The notes below the pieces were generated by a model. It saw only the letters and a program-made list of their open reading frames with translations, did not search any database and was not told the origin of the DNA. From GCA-2693325 sp036343635 (GTDB lineage Bacteria; Latescibacterota; UBA2968; UBA8231), in assembly GCA_036343635.1 (NCBI GenBank), contig JAYYVF010000088.1:12505-76504 (forward strand): 64,000 bases of DNA, given 5' to 3'. The translations under genes and the position numbers were made by a program. This document shows, in pieces, positions 27,685 through 36,080 of this stretch. The first letter of the stretch is position 1. Every line of letters starts with the position of its first letter.

Positions 27685-28770
27685 TTAGGGTTTGGCAGAA
27701 GTTTTAAGTATCTTGCTTAAACTCTCGAATAATTTTGGTTGGAAATCTATTGAAGTTTTTTCTCCTAAAAGATGCCAGTCCATAAAGTTCAATAGCGAAA
27801 TAAAATCTTCAAGGGTATGTGCATGCTCCCCCTCACGTAGGGACCAGCCAAGTGACTTTTCAGATTGGAACATTCTATATAGTTCGAGTGCAGTTTGACA
27901 GGCAAAGTAGGTGCCCGGTGGATTAGCGGCAGTATCCTGCCTGGCTTCTGTAAGTAACAAAGGGCGTGGCGCTACGAGTCCATATAGAAAATGTTGATCG
28001 TAGGGTAATTTGTGGTCTTGCCATCGATAGTCTTTAAATGGGTCAGAAAACCAAAATATATTTCCAGATTCGAAGAAGCTATCAATGGTTTCAGCTTCGT
28101 GTGTTTTCCAGTGGTTAGGGGCTGCGCCTCCTGTTCCAGATCCGTTTGCATTTATTATCGCAATTCGATCATCAGTTGCGCCGGCAAGAAGAGTTGTTTT
28201 CCCCCCCCGAGAATGGCCGCTAATTGCGATAGCATCGCTACGTACCTGGGGCAGCTGGATTAAGGCGTCGACACATCGATGATACGCCCAAGCCCACGCT
28301 GAGATGGTACCGAATTCCGTGCAGGAAAGCAGTTTGTATATTCCAGTTTCACGGTAGTCGCTCTTATTATCAGCGGCGGCTTCGGTGCGGTCAAAAAGAG
28401 CTGCGATATATCCACGTTGAAGTACCTCTTTTAGTATTTCTTCATTAAAAAAACTCCAACAATTGTCACCGTATAATAATGTTGGAAATGGTCCACTGCC
28501 AGGGGGTATCCATAATGTGAGGGTTTGGCTAAAGCGGGCGTTATTTTCGAATTCTGTGACGACATCGTAAATAGCGTGTGTCACGTTAGGCCATGCTTTG
28601 GGCATATGGAGACACCGTTGAATTACAACGGTTTTTTTACCCGATGTTGGGATGTCGCCGTATTCGTGTGGTACTATTGCATCATAAAGTTCTTGTCTTC
28701 GGGTAGGCCAATTGGATAGCTTTACTCGGCTACCGTTATTTAATTCGGTTAGTTCAGGTTTCATTTTCAT
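27685..28770 (-). CDS. Alpha/beta hydrolase, carbohydrate-esterase (CE15/acetyl xylan esterase) like
   Basis: 361 residues. The nucleophile motif is ISGHSRGGKTTLLAG, close to the GCSRxGK of glucuronoyl esterases (CE15). The acid is probably in the loop around APRPLLLTEARQD and the histidine is in EGEHAHTLEDF. No signal peptide is visible, so it may act in the cytoplasm on imported oligomers. AAAGGA precedes the ATG. It is divergent from a sodium:solute symporter gene, which may import its substrate or product. Confidence 0.78.
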   Translation of the reverse strand: MKMKPELTELNNGSRVKLSNWPTRRQELYDAIVPHEYGDIPTSGKKTVVIQRCLHMPKAWPNVTHAIYDVVTEFENNARFSQTLTLWIPPGSGPFPTLLYGDNCWSFFNEEILKEVLQRGYIAALFDRTEAAADNKSDYRETGIYKLLSCTEFGTISAWAWAYHRCVDALIQLPQVRSDAIAISGHSRGGKTTLLAGATDDRIAIINANGSGTGGAAPNHWKTHEAETIDSFFESGNIFWFSDPFKDYRWQDHKLPYDQHFLYGLVAPRPLLLTEARQDTAANPPGTYFACQTALELYRMFQSEKSLGWSLREGEHAHTLEDFISLLNFMDWHLLGEKTSIDFQPKLFESLSKILKTSAKP

Positions 28771-28819
28771 AAACAGTCCTTTTTCTTAGTCAGTGAGTAA
28801 ATATTAAATAGGTGTATGG

Positions 28820-28843
28820 CGAATTACAATATGTAACGAATTA
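28820..28843. repeat. Direct repeat CGAATTA in the esterase/symporter divergent region
   Basis: CGAATTA occurs at 28820-28826 and 28837-28843, 17 bases apart, with TTACA/TGTAA half-sites between them. It lies between two divergent genes and could be a regulator site. No local regulator gene is present. Confidence 0.25.
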
Positions 28844-28930
28844 AATACAAAAAGCATCTTGACTAATTGCCGGAAACTGTAGAAACATACCTAAATCGGA
28901 TGTGACGACAAAAAGCAAAGGGGATACCAA

Positions 28931-30700
28931 TTGGAAACAGTAGGTTTATCGTATCTTGATTATACGCTGATGGCTCTTTATATGCTCATGCTCTTGGGAA
29001 TGGGGCTGTACTATCGTGGTTTCGCTCAACAGAATATGGAAAATTATTTTTTGGGTGGGCGTAAATTGAAGGGCTGGATGAGCGGGACTAGTTATGCGGT
29101 AACTTGTATGAACGCAGATGTAGCTCCGGCTTATTGTGGTATGACCGTTATAACAGGGGCTTTCATTTGTTGGTGGTACCTTAGTCGGTTTGGGCTTGCC
29201 CTAATGATTGGAGGTATATTATTCGCCGTTGTATGGCGTCGCCTCAAAATCTTTACATCTCCTCAGTTTTACGAATTGCGCTACGGTGGTAACCCTGCAG
29301 CATTGATGCGTGGTTGGGTGGCATTGCGCAGTGCGTTTATTGCTGTTGTCGCGTGGACAGGGGCAGGTTTACTGGGTTTAACAAAAGTCTCTGAGGTATT
29401 GCTTGGCTGGTCTCGTTTAGAAACATTTCTTGTGGTGATTCCGATCATTCTAATTTATGTCGTGCTCTCCGGTTATATGGGTGTGGTGGTCTCAGATCTC
29501 ATACAGACAGTTATAATGATTGGATCATCTCTCATTCTAATGGGCTTGGTATGGGCAGATTTTGGAGGACCATCGGGGCTTTATGAAGCGCTTTTGAGTC
29601 AGTTTGGCGAAAGCGTTGTGAGTTGGCACCCACCTCAAAGTCATGAAATGCTTGGTATCGTGGGTGTCATTGCTTGGGCGATGGGAACTGCCATTGGTTA
29701 CGGTGGTGACGTAGCTCCCATGAGTGGGGCTATGGAAGGTCAACGGTTATTATCCTGTCAGAATGAACATGAAGCAACGCGCATGTATATTTGGACTGAG
29801 ATAGTACTTTTCCTCATGCTGGCGGTCCTCACACTTCCTGCGTTGGGGGCGATGGTAAAATGGCCAGGTTTGTACGATGGCAGTATGAATAAAGAGTTGG
29901 CCTACGGACTTTTGCTCGGGCATTACCTGCCTTCGGGCGTACTCGGGTTAGCGCTTGTGGCGATGTTCGCTTCCATAATGTCTACTGTTGATTCAAATAT
30001 GAATTTTGGTGCTCAGGTTTTTATTAATGATGTTTACGGTCGTTTTATTAAACCGAACGCGCCAATGAGCCATTTGATGAATATTGGTCGGTTTGTGATG
30101 GTGATTATAATGGGGTTATCGATTTTAGTGGCCATGAGTGCTACAAATGTGATTGATATTGCCGTCTTCATGTTAGGTTTGTCATCGGCCGAATTGAGCG
30201 CGAATTGGGGCCAGTGGTGGTGGTGGCGCTTTAATGGGGCAGCGCGGTTAGCAGCGTCGTTTGGGGGACCGTTGGTGTTTTTGTTTAACAAGTATATTGT
30301 CTTTTCGCGATGGATAGATGCTGGGCAAGATACTGCCTATGTGGTGGTGTTATCGTCTATCGCTATTACTTGTTTGCTTTGGATTTGTGTGGCTTTGCTA
30401 ACAAAGCCTGAACCGGAGGAGAAATTAATTACATTTTATCGTCAAGCTCGGCCAATGGGATGGTGGGGACCAATAGCGGATAAAGCCGGGGTCCAAGCGT
30501 TATCCGGTTTTGGTCCTATTGCGAAAGGTTTGGCTATTGCTACGGTAGGAGCCATTGCCGTGGGATGCGTAATCATTGCAATTACCGGTCTGTATATTGG
30601 TAGAACAGAGGTCCTGATGTGGGGGAGTGGCGCAGCCTTAATATCGGGTTTATTGTTCAGGAGCCATTATGTTAGCTACATGAAGGCGATGAATGAATAA
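28931..30700 (+). CDS. Sodium:solute symporter (SSS) family transporter
   Basis: 589 residues and about 13-14 membrane segments. The N-terminus YLDYTLMALYMLMLLGMGLY followed by YFLGGRKLKGWMSGTSYAVT is the classical SSS start. Later blocks VVSDLIQTVIMIGSSLILMG and MFASIMSTVDSNMNFGAQVF match the sodium-binding helices. The start is TTG with AAAGGGG upstream. It probably imports a sugar, sugar acid or similar compound with sodium. The divergent esterase suggests a plant- or alga-derived carbohydrate, which is an inference. Confidence 0.9.
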   Translation: METVGLSYLDYTLMALYMLMLLGMGLYYRGFAQQNMENYFLGGRKLKGWMSGTSYAVTCMNADVAPAYCGMTVITGAFICWWYLSRFGLALMIGGILFAVVWRRLKIFTSPQFYELRYGGNPAALMRGWVALRSAFIAVVAWTGAGLLGLTKVSEVLLGWSRLETFLVVIPIILIYVVLSGYMGVVVSDLIQTVIMIGSSLILMGLVWADFGGPSGLYEALLSQFGESVVSWHPPQSHEMLGIVGVIAWAMGTAIGYGGDVAPMSGAMEGQRLLSCQNEHEATRMYIWTEIVLFLMLAVLTLPALGAMVKWPGLYDGSMNKELAYGLLLGHYLPSGVLGLALVAMFASIMSTVDSNMNFGAQVFINDVYGRFIKPNAPMSHLMNIGRFVMVIIMGLSILVAMSATNVIDIAVFMLGLSSAELSANWGQWWWWRFNGAARLAASFGGPLVFLFNKYIVFSRWIDAGQDTAYVVVLSSIAITCLLWICVALLTKPEPEEKLITFYRQARPMGWWGPIADKAGVQALSGFGPIAKGLAIATVGAIAVGCVIIAITGLYIGRTEVLMWGSGAALISGLLFRSHYVSYMKAMNE

Positions 30701-30713
30701 GGAGCTATTATTT

Positions 30714-31361
30714 TTAAGTTCGACCCCAATCAAAGCTTATTGAACTTAGAAAAGCTCTTGCTAGTATCATGTGACCAGCTTGATTCGGATGTACTCTGTC
30801 TCCGCATATAGATTGTGTAGGACGATGTGCTAGGTGCTGGTTAAAAAAACATTGTGTGTCTACGAACTCGGCGTCGTAATCGCTGGCAAGACGTTTTACA
30901 ATTTGTCCATAACAATCCATAAGTTTTCGCATAGGATCTTCGGTATTGGTTTCCAGATAAAAAGGCGTCATTAAAGTTAGGCCTTGTAGATGGCTGCGGG
31001 TTTGTCCTAGGAGCTCTCTGTATGTCGATTCAAAGCGTTCGGGATCTATTTGTTCCACAAGGTTTATATTGTCAAATTGACGCCAGACATCATTTATTCC
31101 AATCATAATTGAAAGCCAGTCAGGGGCAAAATCCATCGCATCTGTTTGCCATCGATGGGCCAAATCGGTAACACGGTTTCCACCGGTTCCCGTGTTAATG
31201 ACGTGTATTTGTTTTTCGGGATAAAAACTCGTTAATAAGCTATCAACTATTGCTACATATCCACTTCCTAGGCCATTTCCTTCGCCTATTGGGTAGTTTC
31301 GGCCGCAGTCTGTTATTGAGTCACCAATGAATAGTATTGTTTGTTTATCGTCTATTTTCAT
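30714..31361 (-). CDS. SGNH/GDSL hydrolase
   Basis: 215 residues. Block I is LFIGDSITDCGR (nucleophile Ser), block III is MIGINDVWRQ (Asn) and block V is DRVHPNQAGH (Asp and His), so all catalytic residues are present. There is no signal peptide. The family removes acetyl or other acyl groups from carbohydrates or lipids. It converges on the symporter gene with 13 bases between stops, and AGGATC lies upstream of the ATG. The 140 bases upstream of it hold only its presumed promoter. Confidence 0.88.
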   Translation of the reverse strand: MKIDDKQTILFIGDSITDCGRNYPIGEGNGLGSGYVAIVDSLLTSFYPEKQIHVINTGTGGNRVTDLAHRWQTDAMDFAPDWLSIMIGINDVWRQFDNINLVEQIDPERFESTYRELLGQTRSHLQGLTLMTPFYLETNTEDPMRKLMDCYGQIVKRLASDYDAEFVDTQCFFNQHLAHRPTQSICGDRVHPNQAGHMILARAFLSSISFDWGRT

Positions 31362-31501
31362 GTGATCAGATCCTATAGTTCACATTGGTTGTGATATATA
31401 GTCCGGAAAAGCACCATTTATTTCCAATGTTAAGTTAACGTGATACTTTTTTTATATGAAGTCAATTACGTAGGGTTGTTTCTGCGTAGTGTTATTATTG
31501 G

Positions 31502-32005
31502 TTATAGCTTGTGTGGCGTGAGGTTGCTCTGTAAGTAAAGAGGATGTGCAGGTTCACCCGTAATATTTATTTGTAGGCAGTGTAGATTCTTTAGCGATTG
31601 GCGGATATGGTCAGCTCTTTTAAGGTATTTGCCGTGATTCCCCCAGGCTGCAACGGTTAGCGTCGATTCTCGGTCGAGCTTTATTAACCAGCGGTCATTA
31701 GCTGGTCCGATTGGATCATCATTTGACTTTAGTTGTTTGGGATTGGTAGACCTAAAAGCAAAGAGGTTTCCTATGGATAAACCACCAAAGCCCCATTCAT
31801 GGGCAAAATTAATACAGCGTTTTAATGTAGGATCATCATGTGTCTCATCGGCCGTGGACGGGTTGAGTGCGATGAATAATACCCTGGGCTTGTTGGCGTC
31901 CCAAGTACGCCAAAGAGCGTATCGGTAATTACGACAAGATGAAAGATATGCAGTGTTTTTGAGTCTGGAGATACGTTTTTTCTCGGAGAGTGTTTTCTTT
32001 GTCAA
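31502..32005 (-). CDS. DUF1643 protein
   Basis: 167 residues from a TTG; no ATG is available downstream. The family signature is nearly complete: YALWRTWDANKPRVLFIALN, PSTADETHDDPTLKRCINFA and GLSIGNLFAFRSTNP. DUF1643 has no established biochemical function and often occurs as a single scattered gene. It lies 12 bases after the NUDIX gene and is probably the last gene of that operon. Confidence 0.8.
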   Translation of the reverse strand: MTKKTLSEKKRISRLKNTAYLSSCRNYRYALWRTWDANKPRVLFIALNPSTADETHDDPTLKRCINFAHEWGFGGLSIGNLFAFRSTNPKQLKSNDDPIGPANDRWLIKLDRESTLTVAAWGNHGKYLKRADHIRQSLKNLHCLQINITGEPAHPLYLQSNLTPHKL

Positions 32006-32017
32006 TTCTTAGTCCGT

Positions 32018-32689
32018 TTACTTTTGTTCGTGACTCCAATACGAAGGGTCTATATTTGAAGTATTCAGGTAGTGTTGTATTGAATCCATTGAACGCTTTA
32101 TTACATCAAGAATTGCGGGTGTATAAGCGCTTAGAGCCTTTTTTTTGATTGAACGTTTTATTAAAGAGCTGGGATCTTCTGATGACCTAACGACCGCACG
32201 TATGGAATCGACGCGGCTAAAAACAAGATCCGTGAAACTTTTAAACTCTACTTTAGAAAAAGCTTGGACTTCCTCGCTGAAAACGGTCTCCATCAAACTG
32301 CTTTCGTGTGGATTCAGGAAAAAAAATTGTGTTACTTTTCGGGGCTTGGTTGCAAAGAAGTCATCTACAGGAATAAAGCCGAGAGGGATGAGCTGGTCAG
32401 CGGTTATAGTTGTTCCAACCTCTTCGTTCCATTCTCGAAGAGCAGCACCTATCGGGGATTCTTTAGCCCGAATATGGCCTCCGGCCGGAGCATCGATACT
32501 GCCAACAAATGGATCGTTAGCACGAGATCGAGTTTGTAAGAGCATTTTATCAATCCCGTCAGAGTTTTTCCAGACGTTCCAAATGAATACCAGGCCAACT
32601 CTTTGTCCTGAAGCATAGGCAATGCTACGTTGATTACGGCCTATACAAAGCCCATTTTCGTCAAAAATGGAGATGTGTTCCTTGTCCAT
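32018..32689 (-). CDS. NUDIX hydrolase
   Basis: 223 residues from the ATG at 32689. A longer in-frame reading from 32764 would overlap the rhomboid gene and is rejected. The complete Nudix box GX5EX7REUXEEXGU is present (GHIRAKESPIGAALREWNEE, then VG), so the enzyme should be active on a nucleoside diphosphate derivative. The flanks resemble IDI/YfcD-type Nudix proteins (MDKEHISIFDENGLCIGRNQ). The substrate is unknown. The 11-base gap to the rhomboid gene suggests one operon. Confidence 0.85.
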   Translation of the reverse strand: MDKEHISIFDENGLCIGRNQRSIAYASGQRVGLVFIWNVWKNSDGIDKMLLQTRSRANDPFVGSIDAPAGGHIRAKESPIGAALREWNEEVGTTITADQLIPLGFIPVDDFFATKPRKVTQFFFLNPHESSLMETVFSEEVQAFSKVEFKSFTDLVFSRVDSIRAVVRSSEDPSSLIKRSIKKKALSAYTPAILDVIKRSMDSIQHYLNTSNIDPSYWSHEQK

Positions 32690-32700
32690 TGTAGCTTCGT

Positions 32701-33510
32701 TTAAATGAGTCCCCAGACAGCGAATAATTGGAGCAAAAAGGCGCCAAGAGTAGATAACAGACAAATTCCTGCCCCTATGTAGGTTCCAATGCCCTCACGG
32801 CTACCAATAGAGCGGGCTAGAATTTGTGCGGTGATATAGCCACCAACAAAGCCTCCGCCGTGTGCCCAATTATCAACGCCAGGGAAAATAAAACCCATAA
32901 CAAACATTAGTCCTGCCCACTGAAGTAGTTGACGGGTAAATAGGCTTTGTCCGGTTTGGCGACCAAAAACAATAGCAGCTGCAAGAAGACCAAATATTGA
33001 CCCCGAGGCTCCAAGGGTAAAAGCGCTGCCAGTCAGGGCTGATATAAGAAAACCCATTATTCCAGAGACCGTAAAAATAATAAAGAATCTAAACGGTCCG
33101 AATGCCCGATCAATAATCGGTCCGAGTTGGCGGATCCAACTGATATTGAAAAAAATATGCAACAGCCCACCGTGCAGATAGATCGCTGTAATTGGAGTCC
33201 ACCATAGGTCATAACGAAATATTGGTTGACTGCCTGTCATTCCCAGTTTGAAACTCGACTCCATGCTTGGAGAAAATATACGGAGCATGCTGCTGAAATT
33301 TAGTAAAGCGGACGGATCAAGTAACAGTCCTAGGATATACAAGAAAATGCAAACGGCGCTTAAAGCATTTGGAATGTCTAAAGATAATCCTAACTTTCGA
33401 ATTGCTGAGGTGATTCCCCAAAGGCCTGGTTTTCGCTGGCCACAGTGGATGCAGACGTCCGAGTCTGGGCTAACCAGCTTGTGACATCGTGGGCAGAGAA
33501 TGGCAGTCAA
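32701..33510 (-). CDS. Rhomboid-family intramembrane serine protease with N-terminal zinc ribbon
   Basis: 269 residues. Cys6, Cys9, Cys20 and Cys23 (CPRC, CIHCG) form a zinc ribbon, followed by seven or so membrane segments. The catalytic dyad is Ser171 (TLGASGSIFG) and His217 (NWAHGGGFVGG), and the HIFFN loop of the oxyanion region is present. It cleaves membrane proteins within the bilayer; the target is unknown. The start is TTG directly after the TAA of the Gfo/Idh gene. Confidence 0.9.
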   Translation of the reverse strand: MTAILCPRCHKLVSPDSDVCIHCGQRKPGLWGITSAIRKLGLSLDIPNALSAVCIFLYILGLLLDPSALLNFSSMLRIFSPSMESSFKLGMTGSQPIFRYDLWWTPITAIYLHGGLLHIFFNISWIRQLGPIIDRAFGPFRFFIIFTVSGIMGFLISALTGSAFTLGASGSIFGLLAAAIVFGRQTGQSLFTRQLLQWAGLMFVMGFIFPGVDNWAHGGGFVGGYITAQILARSIGSREGIGTYIGAGICLLSTLGAFLLQLFAVWGLI

Positions 33511-34785
33511 TTAAATACCCATACTTTGATTGATTTCATTTTGGTAGGTATTTAATTTGTCAAGAAAAACTTCATCGATGCTTACGGCTCGGCCGGCCAT
33601 CTGTGATTCTAACCAAGCATAAGCTATTGCCACCGAGCGGGCGCCCTGATTTATATCGACTTCGGGCATGGTTTTGTTTAGTATGCATTGGCCTAGTTCC
33701 CAATACTCAACAGCAATCAATTTTCGATCGGTTTGTTCAAATTCGAACGAATATTCAAAAAGTCGATTTCCGCCAAAAAGTTGAGCGGTAGCCTTATCCA
33801 AGGAGAAGTTAGGTACCAATTCAAGCAGGCGTTCGTCATCGACTATTTCTTGGTTTTCTAGATGGAGCTTTAGGCGTTGACCTGACCGATCTCCAGGAAG
33901 GTCCATCGAGCCTAGGCTGCCAAATATGGCACGTTTCCACATCCCTTCTCCGCGAGCGGCATGGTCTTCTATATATTGAGCGACGGCACCATTTTCAAAA
34001 AGAATAGTTGCGTAACAGGCATCGTCTGCAGTGGCATCGAAATCAGCTGGCATTTCCCGTTGCCAGTGAGCATAGACTTGAGAAGACGAAATTTGGTGTG
34101 AGCCTGTATCGCCCGACATAGGATTGATACGCTTCTTTTCATGCAGGCGTGTCTGAGCGTAGACACTGGTTACATTTCCGAGAAAGAATTCCATTATATC
34201 TGCAAAGTGAACACCTACATCAAGAAGTACACCACTTGCATTTTTCTGATGTCTCCAAACAGAGATAAGCATCCGGTCGCTGCCGCCGATGGTGTTGTGC
34301 ATCAATAGTCGAGGTGTCCCTATTACTCCCTCCTCAAGTAATGCTTTTGCTAGTCGGTTTATGGGATCACGACGATAATTTTCTGCAACAGAAAGAATCC
34401 GGCCTGTTTTTTCAGAAGTCTCTTGCATTAATTTGCAGGCACGGGAGGTAAGCCCAACGGGCTTTTCACATAATATGTGCCATCCTAATTCCATAGCTTC
34501 TATAGCCACACTGTGGTGATGTGCCGGTAAGGTACAAATATCTACGGCTTGTATATCGCCGGTCTTATTTAGATCAGACAGTGTTGAAACGGGCTGGGGA
34601 CGCTTCCCAAGCCGCTCCCGGGACTGATCCGCGAGCGAATTCGCATTATCTAAATTGGGATCGCAGACGGCTACTAGTTCAAAAGGCGACAGGCCGGAAC
34701 TTTGCAATTCGGCTAATCCATACATATGGCGGTGGCCCATTCCACCGCAACCAATGATGGCCAAAGGTATAGATGAAGTTGTCAA
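33511..34785 (-). CDS. Gfo/Idh/MocA-family oxidoreductase
   Basis: 424 residues, TTG start with CGGAGA upstream. The Rossmann motif is AIIGCGGMGHRHMYGL and the catalytic block LCEKPVGLTSRAC carries the canonical EKP. The substrate domain includes GVLLDVGVHFADIMEFFLG with the expected D-G-H-D order. It probably oxidises a sugar or polyol with NAD(P). The enolase-superfamily gene just upstream (55 bases) suggests both act on one sugar-acid pathway. A rhomboid gene follows without any gap. Confidence 0.9.
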   Translation of the reverse strand: MTTSSIPLAIIGCGGMGHRHMYGLAELQSSGLSPFELVAVCDPNLDNANSLADQSRERLGKRPQPVSTLSDLNKTGDIQAVDICTLPAHHHSVAIEAMELGWHILCEKPVGLTSRACKLMQETSEKTGRILSVAENYRRDPINRLAKALLEEGVIGTPRLLMHNTIGGSDRMLISVWRHQKNASGVLLDVGVHFADIMEFFLGNVTSVYAQTRLHEKKRINPMSGDTGSHQISSSQVYAHWQREMPADFDATADDACYATILFENGAVAQYIEDHAARGEGMWKRAIFGSLGSMDLPGDRSGQRLKLHLENQEIVDDERLLELVPNFSLDKATAQLFGGNRLFEYSFEFEQTDRKLIAVEYWELGQCILNKTMPEVDINQGARSVAIAYAWLESQMAGRAVSIDEVFLDKLNTYQNEINQSMGI

Positions 34786-34840
34786 TTGTTTCTGTCTCCG
34801 TTATTAAGAAGATGGCAGTGTTAAATTCTTTTTACAAATT

Positions 34841-35980
34841 TTAAAGAGTGGATTTTGTTGGTTTCATACTAGAAAATTTTTCAATGCCTTCTGTATCCCA
34901 TTCTATTCCGAGACCCGCATTTTCTGGAATGGAAAGGAATCCGTCCTTGTCTAATTCGAACGGCTTTGTAACTAAGTCCTCAATATATGGGGCAGGCGTG
35001 ATGTATTCCACCCATCGTGCCGTGGGTACGGCCGCAACTAAGTGAAGGTCGGCGGCCAAACCCACGGCGGTATTCCAACCATGCGGAACGAAAAGTATTG
35101 AATGGTCATAGGCGTGCATCGCTATTCGGTATTCCTCAGAGATGCCTCCCACTTTAGTTACATCAGGTTGTATATAATCGACCGCGCGTTGTTCAATCCA
35201 AGGCATAAAGGCCTGGCGACGAGTTATTACTTCGCAGGAAGTGATGGGCAGTGGAGCATTTTCCGTAAGTTTTATAAAGCCCTGTAAATCATCAGGTCGA
35301 AGTGCTTCTTCGAACCAAACTATTCCATAATCCTTCAACATTTTTGCGGTCTCTAGTGCCCATTTATAGCCGTGAGGCCAATATCGGTCAGACCCTCCAG
35401 CGTCCACCATCAGCTCTACATCCGGCCCGACGGTTTCTCTTGCAGTTTTCACGATAGCTTCGTCGATTGCGTCAGAGATTCGTCCAAACGGCCCCCATCC
35501 CATTTTTATGGCTTGAAAACCGCGATTTACAGCATCTTCCAGGCGAGGAGGCAGATCTTTTGGATCAGTCATGAGAAGGGAGCCATAAGCTTTTACTTTA
35601 TCTCGATAGCGACCTCCTAAAAGCCGGCTGATAGGTTGATTTGTAACTTTCCCAAAAATATCCCATAGTGCAATATCTATCCCGGATATGAAGTGTGTAA
35701 CGGCACCGCCACGCCCCTGCCAAAAAGTAGACTGATGCAACTTCTCAGAAACTCGCACGGGCTCTATAGCGCTCTCACCTATCAACAAGGGGCGTAATAG
35801 ATTCAGGCTTCCTTCGACAAGTTTGGCCGAGGTATATACGCTACCGAGCCCGACCACACCCTCGTCTGTCATAACCTCGACAAGGGTGTGCAAATTTTCT
35901 TGTTCTTCGTAGCCCTGATCCCATCCGCCATCTGGAGTTGCTCCAACCAAAGGAAGAATCCGGATATCTTTAATTTTCAT
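34841..35980 (-). CDS. Mandelate racemase/muconate lactonizing enzyme family protein
   Basis: 379 residues, enolase superfamily. The capping domain (about 1-120) precedes a barrel with AIKMGWGPFG (base lysine strand), metal ligands Asp in LMVDAGGSD, Glu in WFEEALRPDD and Glu in TSCEVITRR, and IQPDVTKVGG. These fit a sugar-acid dehydratase or epimerase, with exact substrate unknown. TAGGAG lies upstream of the ATG. It heads the operon-like run down to 31502. Confidence 0.9.
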   Translation of the reverse strand: MKIKDIRILPLVGATPDGGWDQGYEEQENLHTLVEVMTDEGVVGLGSVYTSAKLVEGSLNLLRPLLIGESAIEPVRVSEKLHQSTFWQGRGGAVTHFISGIDIALWDIFGKVTNQPISRLLGGRYRDKVKAYGSLLMTDPKDLPPRLEDAVNRGFQAIKMGWGPFGRISDAIDEAIVKTARETVGPDVELMVDAGGSDRYWPHGYKWALETAKMLKDYGIVWFEEALRPDDLQGFIKLTENAPLPITSCEVITRRQAFMPWIEQRAVDYIQPDVTKVGGISEEYRIAMHAYDHSILFVPHGWNTAVGLAADLHLVAAVPTARWVEYITPAPYIEDLVTKPFELDKDGFLSIPENAGLGIEWDTEGIEKFSSMKPTKSTL

Positions 35981-36011
35981 ATGTTACTCCTATATATTAA
36001 ACTGTCACAAA

Positions 36012-36040
36012 CGAATAGCATTATGGATAATTTTTGTCAA
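36012..36040 (-). promoter_or_regulatory. Promoter of the enolase-superfamily operon
   Basis: On the minus strand TTGACA (36040-36035), a 17-bp spacer ending in TGC, and TATTCG (36017-36012) form a promoter with a perfect -35 and a weak but TG-extended -10. The leader would be about 25 nt. A TTATGCATAA palindrome lies just upstream at 36044-36053. Confidence 0.35.
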
Positions 36041-36080
36041 CCTTTATGCATAATTAAGTTGTTAATAGAAAGGAATTATA

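Noticed and set aside
32690..32764. Longer NUDIX start
   Set aside because: It overlaps the rhomboid coding sequence and the Nudix fold begins after the ATG at 32689.
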